A stretch of DNA of 8,194 bases from Thermococcus sp. (GTDB lineage Archaea > Methanobacteriota_B > Thermococci > Thermococcales > Thermococcaceae), in the NCBI RefSeq assembly GCF_027066465.1, contig NZ_JAMONU010000140.1:1-8194 (forward strand). The letters run 5' to 3'. The notes under the pieces are model-generated. The model did no database searches, was not told the DNA's origin, and worked only from the letters and a program-made list of their open reading frames with translations. The translations under genes were made by a program, and so were the position numbers. Numbering within the stretch: the stretch's first letter is position 1; every line of letters starts with the position of its first letter. Of the stretch, positions 1 through 5,203 are shown piece by piece.

Positions 1-1
1 C

Positions 2-832
2 CTTAAACTGCTCAGCAAGGAAACGATAGTCCCGAACACGGCAAACTACATGTTCAGAGCGGCCCCGGTCTTAGCCCTGGCAACGGCGATAGCGCTCCTG
101 GCTTACACGCCGATGGGCTTCACCCCAGTGCTGGCTTCGAAGGGCGACGTCATCGTCTTCATCTACCTCCTCGCCCTCATCAGCTTCTTCAAGATTCTGG
201 GCGCGATAAGTTCGGGGAACCCGTACGCAAAGATAGGAGCCGCGAGGGAAGCGACGATAATGGTTTCGAGAGAACCAGCGATGATGCTGGCCATCTTCGC
301 CATAATGTGGCGCCTCGGAAAGCTCGGCGTTCCAAAACCCTTCAGCATGGGGGTCTTCTACATCCACAACATCTGGGAGATAGGGACGCCGATGAGCTTC
401 GTCGGGGCGGTGATACTCCTCTACGTCTTCTGCGTCTGGCTGGCGAGCGAGATAGAGGTTGGGTTCTTCAACATACCGGATGCGGAGGAGGAGATAGCCG
501 AGGGACTGCTCGTCGAGTACAGCGGAAGGTATCTGGCACTGCTCAAGCTGACGAAAGCGCTCAAAGCCTACATAGCGGCTTCCCTGGTGGTCGCGATATT
601 CTTCCCCTGGGGAATAGCGGGCTATTTCGGCCTGACGGGCCTTTCAGCGGACGTCGTCAACCTGCTCTTCCACACGCTGAAGGTCTTCATCCTGCTCTTC
701 GTCGTCGAGAGCGTCTTCAGGGCCGTAACAGGAAGGCTGAAGATAACCCAGGCCGTGGACTTCCTCTGGAAGAACGTCTTCTTGGCGTCCCTCGTAGGTT
801 CGCTCCTCATAGCGATGGAGGTGATAATGTGA
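2..832 (+). CDS. mbhM: Mbh hydrogenase NuoH-like membrane subunit (5' partial)
   Basis: NuoH/complex I subunit 1 homologue that anchors the hydrogenase arm of a membrane-bound [NiFe]-hydrogenase to its ion-pumping arm. The frame is open to the window edge and codes for 276 visible residues; an internal ATG at 50 is not the true start, since the preceding codons read as coding. About 45-50 N-terminal residues are probably missing compared with the usual roughly 320. Several hydrophobic helices are separated by the family-typical acidic loop SEIEVGFFNIPDAEEEIAEG (near 440-510), followed by LVEYSGRYLALLK. The stop TGA overlaps the GTG start of the next gene (GTGA), so the two are one operon and probably translationally coupled. 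Assignment to Mbh rather than Mbx/Mbs or a formate- or CO-linked hydrogenase rests on the downstream subunit and on trxB nearby; the NuoH family itself is clear. Confidence 0.85.
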   Translation, partial: LKLLSKETIVPNTANYMFRAAPVLALATAIALLAYTPMGFTPVLASKGDVIVFIYLLALISFFKILGAISSGNPYAKIGAAREATIMVSREPAMMLAIFAIMWRLGKLGVPKPFSMGVFYIHNIWEIGTPMSFVGAVILLYVFCVWLASEIEVGFFNIPDAEEEIAEGLLVEYSGRYLALLKLTKALKAYIAASLVVAIFFPWGIAGYFGLTGLSADVVNLLFHTLKVFILLFVVESVFRAVTGRLKITQAVDFLWKNVFLASLVGSLLIAMEVIM

Positions 833-1266
833 GGGCACCTATCTTAGTTCCAACGGTGCTCAGGAACCTCGCAAGGAAGCCAGCGACCAACCTCTTTCCA
901 AAGACCGAACCCGTACCGGTTCCAGAGGACTTCAGGGGGCAGCTTAAGTACAACGTTGACAAGTGCGTCGGCTGCAGGATGTGCGTTACCGTCTGCCCGG
1001 CTGGGGTCTTCGTTTACCTGCCTGACATCAGGAAGGTGGCCCTTTGGACCGCCCGCTGTGTATACTGTTCGCAGTGCGTGGATGTCTGCCCAACGGGAGC
1101 GCTCCAGATGAGCGACGAGTTTCTGCTCGCGAGCTACGACAACTACGACGAGAAGTTCATTCCCCTGAAGGAGGAGAAAATCGAGGAGATACGGAGGAAA
1201 CTTGAGGAACAGAAGAAGGTCAAGGAAAAGGCCCAAGCGGAGAAGAAAGCCGAGAAGAAGTCTTAG
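829..1266 (+). CDS. mbhN: Mbh hydrogenase ferredoxin-like subunit, NuoI homologue
   Basis: A 145-residue NuoI-like electron-transfer subunit carrying two [4Fe-4S] clusters that passes electrons from reduced ferredoxin towards the NiFe catalytic subunit. Two CxxCxxCxxxCP motifs are visible, C46-C49-C52-C56-P and C77-C80-C83-C87-P. After these comes MSDEFLLASYDNYDEKFIPL and a strongly charged Lys/Glu tail. The frame stays open back to 307, but homology-like sequence starts only at MRAPILVPTV, so I take the GTG at 829, which overlaps the stop of the NuoH-like gene by 4 nt. This is the last gene of the operon, as mbhN is in Thermococcales. Its stop TAG overlaps tail to tail with the stop of the opposite-strand ferritin-like gene. 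Alternative: the equivalent subunit of a sister complex (Mbx/Mbs or formate hydrogenlyase). Confidence 0.85.
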   Translation: MRAPILVPTVLRNLARKPATNLFPKTEPVPVPEDFRGQLKYNVDKCVGCRMCVTVCPAGVFVYLPDIRKVALWTARCVYCSQCVDVCPTGALQMSDEFLLASYDNYDEKFIPLKEEKIEEIRRKLEEQKKVKEKAQAEKKAEKKS

Positions 1267-1775
1267 CTTTTTTCGTAAATCTTTTTACAGACTTCAAACT
1301 CGCATTTGAGTCTCTCGTAGTGGCCCCTTTCTATCTCGGCAAGGTATAGGTAGATGCTCTTCAGGGAATCGCTACCAGTTTCGGTTGCCAGCTTTTCGTA
1401 AAGGCTCTCTGCAAAGAGTTCGGTTTCCATTGCCCTCGCCAGAACCTCAAGGACATCTTTGGGCGTGTCCATTTCGAGCTTAAGGGCCTCCGCTTCCACC
1501 CCCGGGATGCCGACCTCGACGGGGTTCTCACCGTAACTCCTCACGTATATCTCCCTGAGCCTGTCACCGTGCTCCCGGGATTCCTTTGCGAGAACGACGA
1601 AGGTCTCGATGACGTCCTCCGGCAGTTCGAGTTCCTTGGCCCTTTTCGCGAGCTTCCAGTAGGTTTCCGCCTCCTCGTACTCACCCCTAATCCAATAACT
1701 CAAAAGCTCCCTCTCGGACAGCCCGGAGAGCGCCGATAAAATATGTGAGAATCGCTCGGATTCCGTTTCAACCAC
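1263..1775 (-). CDS. Ferritin-like (rubrerythrin-related) protein, copy 1 of 3
   Basis: A 170-residue, all-helical, Glu-rich protein of the ferritin-like/rubrerythrin-related class (COG1633-like). Putative di-iron ligands lie in four helices: EYEEAE in helix 1, E65xxxH69, E118 in helix 3, E149xxH152 (EIERGHYE). No rubredoxin CxxC domain is present, so it is not a classical rubrerythrin. Unlike its two paralogues it has a C-terminal extension with Cys158 and Cys163. It is the last gene of a three-gene minus-strand operon. The only canonical start is GTG at 1775, inside the stop region of copy 2 (8-nt overlap); the codon matching the ATG start of copy 2 is ACG here. Its end overlaps mbhN by 4 bp. 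Residues 20-42 are encoded by DNA identical to copy 2. Role in peroxide, O2 or iron handling is inferred; metal binding is not proven. Confidence 0.8.
   Translation of the reverse strand: MVETESERFSHILSALSGLSERELLSYWIRGEYEEAETYWKLAKRAKELELPEDVIETFVVLAKESREHGDRLREIYVRSYGENPVEVGIPGVEAEALKLEMDTPKDVLEVLARAMETELFAESLYEKLATETGSDSLKSIYLYLAEIERGHYERLKCEFEVCKKIYEKS
1268..1286 (+). terminator. Probable terminator of the mbh operon inside the opposite gene
   Basis: Directly after the mbhN stop the plus strand has TTTTTT (1268-1273) and TTTTT (1282-1286). Oligo-U tracts without a hairpin are enough for intrinsic termination in Thermococcales. These T runs are the complement of Lys and Phe-rich codons at the end of ferritin-like copy 1, so the terminator overlaps a coding sequence. 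Inferred from sequence only. Confidence 0.5.
1648..1716. repeat. 69-bp exact direct repeat, copy A
   Basis: This stretch is identical base for base to 2129-2197 (offset 481). It lies in ferritin-like copy 1 and codes (minus strand) for its helix-1 region. The match stops abruptly on both sides (c against a at 1647/2128, g against t at 1717/2198) although both genes continue as homologues. Identity includes every third codon position. Confidence 0.95.
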
Positions 1776-2235
1776 CCAAGAGCTTCCTAAGGGCCTCGTA
1801 GTGGCCGCGCTCTATCTCAGCCAGACGAAGGTATATCTCCCTGAGTTCCTCCCGGGAGCACTCCTCTGCGAGTTTTCTGTAGATTGTCTCGGCGAGCTTT
1901 TCTGCCTCCATGGCGTTCTGCAGAACGTCCGGCAGGTCCTCAACCTTCCAGAACTTTCCAAGCACGTGGGTTGCCTCGAGGCTGGCAACGTTCACATCGG
2001 CCAGTTCATCGCCGTACTGCTCCCTGTAAATCTCATAAAGCTCGTCGCCGTGCCTCTTGGACTCGTCGCCGAGCCTTTTGAAGGTTTCAACGACCTCTTC
2101 AGGAAGGCCGAGCTCCTTCGCCCTCTCAGCGAGCTTCCAGTAGGTTTCCGCCTCCTCGTACTCACCCCTAATCCAATAACTCAAAAGCTCCCTCTCGTTG
2201 AGGTTCTTAATCTGCTCAATCAGTTCGACGACCAT
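1768..2235 (-). CDS. Ferritin-like (rubrerythrin-related) protein, copy 2 of 3
   Basis: A 155-residue four-helix ferritin-like protein, middle gene of the tandem set. Putative metal ligands are the EYEEAE stretch of helix 1, E58xxxH62 (ESKRHG), MEAE in helix 3 and E142xxH145 in EIERGHYE. I prefer ATG 2235, preceded by GGGTGG with a 5-nt spacer; a GTG at 2244 in the same frame would overlap the previous gene by 8 nt and add three residues. It begins 1 nt after the stop of copy 3, and its own last codons (Leu-Gly-Gly-stop, ttgggtggttga) supply the ribosome-binding sequence for copy 1. It shares ELLSYWIRGEYEEAETYWKL with copy 1 exactly, yet much of the rest differs. The function is probably redox or iron related; an oligomeric partner role with copies 1 and 3 is inference. 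Confidence 0.82.
   Translation of the reverse strand: MVVELIEQIKNLNERELLSYWIRGEYEEAETYWKLAERAKELGLPEEVVETFKRLGDESKRHGDELYEIYREQYGDELADVNVASLEATHVLGKFWKVEDLPDVLQNAMEAEKLAETIYRKLAEECSREELREIYLRLAEIERGHYEALRKLLGG
2129..2197. repeat. 69-bp exact direct repeat, copy B
   Basis: Partner of the repeat at 1648-1716, in the equivalent position of ferritin-like copy 2, same orientation. The third paralogue has the homologous segment but with many base differences. Confidence 0.95.
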
Positions 2236-2236
2236 A

Positions 2237-2716
2237 TCAACCACCCAACCTTTCGTATTCCCTCTTCAGGGCCTCGTAGTGGCCCCTTTCAACCTCCGCG
2301 AGGCGAAGGTAAAGCTCCCTAAGGCGGTCATCCCCAACTTTTTCAGCAAGGGTTCTGTAGGCGTTCATCGCTACAAGCTCGCTCTCCATCGCGGTTTTTA
2401 GCACTTCCCCAACCTGGTCGGCCCTCTCGAAGCGGTCGAGAACGGGCAGAACCTCGAGGGGAGGAACTTCACTCCTCGGTCTTTCCCCGTACGAGTCAAC
2501 GAACGTCCTCTCAAGCTCCTCGGCGTGCTTCCTTGACTCTTCGGCGAGCCGCTCAAAGGTCTCCGAGAGCGCTCTGGGCAGGCCGAGGTTTCTGGCCCTT
2601 TCGGCCAGCTTTCTGTAGAACTCGGCCTCCTCAAGCTCGCTCGCTATCCAGTAGGCCAGGGCCTCCCTATAGCCGAGCCTCTGGAGTCTCTCAATGATAT
2701 CATCGACGTCGAGCAT
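2237..2716 (-). CDS. Ferritin-like (rubrerythrin-related) protein, copy 3 of 3 (first in operon)
   Basis: A 159-residue member of the same helical family, promoter-proximal gene of the minus-strand trio. Conserved acidic and His positions: SELEEAE in helix 1, E60xxxH64 (EESRKHAE), MESE near 110-113 in helix 3, E143xxH146 (EVERGHYE). The start is ATG 2716, with GGAGGGGG 5 nt upstream at 2729-2722; longer forms from GTG 2719 or GTG 2746 are less likely, because the SD sequence would then lie inside the gene and a weak TATA box sits at 2755-2748. It is more diverged from copies 1 and 2 than they are from each other in the helix-1 segment, which suggests an older duplication. It ends in Leu-Gly-Gly-stop, the same 12-nt junction sequence as copy 2. 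Confidence 0.82.
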   Translation of the reverse strand: MLDVDDIIERLQRLGYREALAYWIASELEEAEFYRKLAERARNLGLPRALSETFERLAEESRKHAEELERTFVDSYGERPRSEVPPLEVLPVLDRFERADQVGEVLKTAMESELVAMNAYRTLAEKVGDDRLRELYLRLAEVERGHYEALKREYERLGG

Positions 2717-2747
2717 CACTACCCCCTCCAAGATTCTGTCCTTCACC

Positions 2748-2760
2748 TAATAAGCTTTTG
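2748..2760 (-). promoter_or_regulatory. Weak TATA box for the ferritin-like operon
   Basis: On the minus strand aaaagcttatta lies about 25 nt before the SD sequence of ferritin-like copy 3, fitting a short-leader archaeal promoter. The match to TTTATATA is imperfect. The gap up to 2860 (about 110 bp) shows no gene; it contains a weak CCCGG...CCGGG dyad near 2766-2788. Confidence 0.4.
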
Positions 2761-2860
2761 TTCTCCCCGGAGGGAGGGATATTCCCGGGAACACAGCTAT
2801 GCGGGCGAATTCAAGGAGGCACAAAACCAGCGGAAGGCGATTAATCAGCACTCAAACTAT

Positions 2861-3343
2861 TTATTCCTTCACCTCGAAGCGGAGAACCTCACCCTTCCGG
2901 ACGAGGCCTATTCCGGCTTTTTTACCCAAAACCTCGACGAGAATCGTGTAATCGGGCTCGCTCAGGTTGACCTTAAGGTTGTAGCGCTCGACGAGGAGCG
3001 AGCCGAGCTTGATTTCGAGCTCCCTCTGGGAGAGCCTCTTGTTCCCCCTAACCCTGGCGCGGACGGCGAAGGTTCCGTCTATCGCTTTTCCTAGCTCGAG
3101 GACGGCCTTCTCTATCTCCTCCCACTTGGCCGGAACGAGCCTTTCGAGAGGGACAACCCTCTGTATAGCCTGCGTCTCGAAATCCTTCAGCTTTTTAAGG
3201 ACTTCTTCTCTGGAAAGGGGGGTCTCAGCTAAAAGGATGCCCCGCCAGTCGGTTCCCTTAACCCTCACCTTTCCAAGCGCCCACTCCAGCTCGAGTATCG
3301 CGTCACCTTCTCTGCCGGGCGGCGCAGTGACGAGGAGAATCAT
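2861..3343 (-). CDS. Stand-alone THUMP-domain RNA-binding protein
   Basis: A 160-residue protein with an N-terminal ferredoxin-like region (MILLVTAPPGREGDAILE) followed by a THUMP domain, roughly residues 50-158. The THUMP hallmarks are visible: FAVRARVRG (92-100), RLSQRELEIKLGSLLVE (103-119) and the NLSEPDYTILVEV strand (126-138). THUMP domains bind the tRNA acceptor end. No methyltransferase, deaminase or thiouridylase domain is attached, as in the Tan1/THUMPD1 class, which assists N4-acetylcytidine formation in tRNA; that partner role is inferred. The start is ATG 3343, with GGTGAG at 3356-3351 upstream. It is divergent from the ATPase gene across about 60 bp. It is not obviously co-transcribed with the ferritin-like genes, since 144 bp separate it from the start of copy 3. 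Confidence 0.8.
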   Translation of the reverse strand: MILLVTAPPGREGDAILELEWALGKVRVKGTDWRGILLAETPLSREEVLKKLKDFETQAIQRVVPLERLVPAKWEEIEKAVLELGKAIDGTFAVRARVRGNKRLSQRELEIKLGSLLVERYNLKVNLSEPDYTILVEVLGKKAGIGLVRKGEVLRFEVKE

Positions 3344-3364
3344 TTCCGCTCACCGATGAACAGG

Positions 3365-3374
3365 TTTTTATATT
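3365..3374 (+). promoter_or_regulatory. TATA box between THUMP and ATPase genes
   Basis: The sequence tttttatatt lies about 25 nt upstream of the ATPase SD sequence (GGTGGG at 3394-3399) and fits its promoter. Read on the minus strand it is aatataaaaa, but a transcript from it in that direction would start near 3345, too late to include the SD of the THUMP gene. So it serves the plus strand best, and the THUMP promoter is unclear. Confidence 0.6.
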
Positions 3375-3403
3375 GAAAGGCCTTAAGCAATTCGGTGGGT
3401 GGA

Positions 3404-4600
3404 ATGGAGGGTCTTAAGCTTTACCAGTCATACGAGGTTTACGGTCTTTCAGCAAATCCCTTCGAGCAGCTCGCAAGCGAAGGAATAACCGACGTCGAGA
3501 GCATTCACGTTTATCAGGAGGTTGACATGCGCCTCCAGATGATAATCTCCGAGGTTATAGGGAACAAGAGTTCAATAGCCCTCAGCATAGTCGGGCCGCT
3601 GGGAATGGGAAAGACGCAGAGGCTTAAGACGCTCGCGAAGGCCATAGAGGAGAACAGAGGCAAGGCAATATACGTTAAGGTCGATACCAACGACATCCTC
3701 AAGCTCACGCGCGACATCTTCTACGCGTTAAAGCCGCCCAAGAGCAGAACCAACATATTCATCGAAAACCTTGCCAAAAAGCTCGGCTTCATCGACAGGC
3801 TTGAAAAGATGCTGAGCGACACGAAGGAGTACAAGAGCAGGGACATAGCAGAGCTCCTCGTCGAGCAGATGAGCAAATATCCGTACTGCGCGCTCCTTCT
3901 GGACGAGCTTGAGAACATGCAGAGCGCGAGGGAGCACGAGAAAATTCAGTTCTTTGAGATGCTGAGGCACTTCATAAGCACCATGCCCAAGGGCTGCATC
4001 GTTGCCTTCGCCTGCGTTCCTGAAGCTTACGAGGAGTACACGAAGATATTCCCCGCCTTCTTCATGCGCCTCCACTACGAGTTCAAGCTCAGACCGATGA
4101 GCCTCGACGAGACGTTTGAACTCGTGAAGAAGAGGCTCAACAGGGTCAGGATAAGGGATACCGACGACCCGCTGTATCCCTTCACGGAGGAGGCGATAAA
4201 GCTAATCCATCAGCTCGGAAGGGGCAACCCGAGGCAGATTTTAAGACTCCTCCACTACGTCCTGAGTGAAGCGGCGAAGCACAAGTTCAGCCCGATAGAC
4301 GACTACGTGGTCACGACGATTCTTGAGGAGCCAAAGAGCCTTGAGGAGTACCTCACGAGGATTCCAAAGGAGTACAAGGACCTCGTCGAGGCGATAGTGT
4401 TCGAGTTCAACGGTGGGCCGGTGAGCTACATTCAGGTTGCAAAAGCCGTCAAAAAACCGGGTATTCAGGTCTACGAGAGCCTCAACGAGCTTATAAGGCT
4501 CGGCTTTCTCGTGGGAGACCCCACAGGAAATTACAAGGTTCCGGATTACGTGAGAAAGTTTTTAGAGGAGGGTCAGGCCGAGAGGCTGAAGGGTGAGTGA
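3404..4600 (+). CDS. AAA+ ATPase, Orc1/Cdc6-like, with C-terminal winged-helix region
   Basis: A 398-residue P-loop ATPase. Walker A is GPLGMGKT (64-71, Lys70), Walker B is CALLLDE (162-168, Asp167-Glu168), a sensor-1-like strand is CIVAFACVPEAYE, and an arginine-bearing GRGNPRQI (272-279) matches the sensor-2 helix of Orc1/Cdc6 and ExeA-like ATPases. Residues from about 320 on (EEYLTRIPKEYKDLVEAI ... VYESLNELIRLGFLVGD) look like a winged helix. The start is taken at ATG 3404, with GGTGGG 4-5 nt upstream; GTG 3395 in frame is less likely. It overlaps or abuts the membrane protein gene that follows, suggesting a joint function. It differs from the replication initiator in overall sequence, so I do not name it cdc6. 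The substrate is unknown; DNA binding is inferred from the winged helix. Confidence 0.8.
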   Translation: MEGLKLYQSYEVYGLSANPFEQLASEGITDVESIHVYQEVDMRLQMIISEVIGNKSSIALSIVGPLGMGKTQRLKTLAKAIEENRGKAIYVKVDTNDILKLTRDIFYALKPPKSRTNIFIENLAKKLGFIDRLEKMLSDTKEYKSRDIAELLVEQMSKYPYCALLLDELENMQSAREHEKIQFFEMLRHFISTMPKGCIVAFACVPEAYEEYTKIFPAFFMRLHYEFKLRPMSLDETFELVKKRLNRVRIRDTDDPLYPFTEEAIKLIHQLGRGNPRQILRLLHYVLSEAAKHKFSPIDDYVVTTILEEPKSLEEYLTRIPKEYKDLVEAIVFEFNGGPVSYIQVAKAVKKPGIQVYESLNELIRLGFLVGDPTGNYKVPDYVRKFLEEGQAERLKGE

Positions 4601-4601
4601 G

Positions 4602-5135
4602 TTGCCGAACTACGAAACCCACGTGCTCAGCGGGATAGTGACTTACCCCGTGGCCGTTCTTTTAGGTGAGCTTCTAAAACTTCACTTCAGAATTCCCATT
4701 GAGCTGACCCCAACGGCGCTAATCCTCGGCTACGCCCTCTACGTCCTGGGAAGTGACCTGCCGGACATCGACCATCCGGACGCGCTAATCCACCGCGGAA
4801 CCAAACCGATAGTTAGCGTCGCCGTCGGAAGCGCGGTGTTCCTGTGGGCCAAGAGTCACGTGGGCATAAACCCAGCGTGGATTAATCCAGTTATCTCCTG
4901 GGTCATCGGCGCCCTTGCAGGATTAGTTGCGTGGTTCGCCTTCACCCCGCTCATGCCGAAGCACAGGGGAATCGTCCATTCGCTGCTCTTTGCGGGAATC
5001 TACGGACTGCTCGCGTTCCTCTTGGTCGAGTACGGTCTGAAGATGTCAAGCGGTGAGGGAGCCTTCGTCGGTTTGAGCGCCTTCCTAGGCTACACCCTCC
5101 ACCTGCTCCTCGACCGTTCGGTTAAGTTGGTTTAG
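4602..5135 (+). CDS. DUF457/YdjM-family membrane-bound putative metal-dependent hydrolase
   Basis: A 177-residue integral membrane protein with the polar signature of the DUF457/YdjM family: His7 in THVLSG, GSDLPDIDHPD (50-60), HRGIVHS after the central helices, and GYTLHLLLDRS at the C terminus. These Asp/His residues at membrane faces are the presumed metal ligands; the enzymatic reaction is not established for the family. About four to five hydrophobic segments are visible. Start choice: TTG 4602 has GGGTGA 5 nt upstream, overlapping the end of the ATPase gene. GTG 4593 in the same frame would overlap the ATPase by 8 nt and add three residues. Either way it is translationally coupled to the ATPase gene. 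Downstream, a T-rich stretch probably ends the transcript before trxB. Confidence 0.78.
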   Translation: MPNYETHVLSGIVTYPVAVLLGELLKLHFRIPIELTPTALILGYALYVLGSDLPDIDHPDALIHRGTKPIVSVAVGSAVFLWAKSHVGINPAWINPVISWVIGALAGLVAWFAFTPLMPKHRGIVHSLLFAGIYGLLAFLLVEYGLKMSSGEGAFVGLSAFLGYTLHLLLDRSVKLV

Positions 5136-5151
5136 TTTTACTCACTTTTGG
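5136..5151 (+). terminator. T-rich terminator after the ATPase/DUF457 pair
   Basis: The stop TAG is followed by ttttactcactttt, two oligo-T runs of the type that ends transcription in Thermococcales. It lies just before the trxB TATA box. Confidence 0.45.
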
Positions 5152-5161
5152 GCAACAATGC

Positions 5162-5170
5162 TTTTAAATA
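5162..5170 (+). promoter_or_regulatory. TATA box of trxB
   Basis: ttttaaata is a near-consensus archaeal box A. The transcript should begin around 5190, leaving a short leader with GGAGGTGA at 5191-5198, 5 nt before ATG 5204. A small dyad, TAAC-CCAC-GTTA (5169-5180), overlaps its downstream edge; whether a regulator binds it is unknown. Confidence 0.7.
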
Positions 5171-5203
5171 ACCCACGTTAGGGAAAGCCCGGAGGTGAGG
5201 GAG

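Noticed and set aside
307..828. Long upstream extension of the mbhN frame (319-residue reading from 307)
   Set aside because: It overlaps the NuoH-like gene out of frame and reads as Arg/Gly/Pro-rich shadow sequence; family-like residues begin only at GTG 829.
1648..2197. Repeat pair considered as a CRISPR or mobile-element remnant
   Set aside because: Only two copies, 481 bp apart, both in frame inside homologous coding sequence; no terminal inverted repeats, target duplications or spacers.
1801..2322. Plus-strand open frame of 173 codons antisense to ferritin-like copies 2 and 3
   Set aside because: It mirrors the codon structure of the real minus-strand genes, has no ribosome-binding site, and runs across the boundary of two genes.
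2799..2960. Short plus-strand ORF starting ATG 2799 in the gap before the THUMP gene
   Set aside because: No SD at the right spacing, low-complexity basic/Ser/Thr product, and most of it is antisense to the THUMP gene.
5169..5180. TAAC-CCAC-GTTA dyad at the trxB promoter as a SurR site
   Set aside because: The spacing does not match GTTnnnAAC or its AACn5GTT extension; arms of four bases can easily occur by chance.
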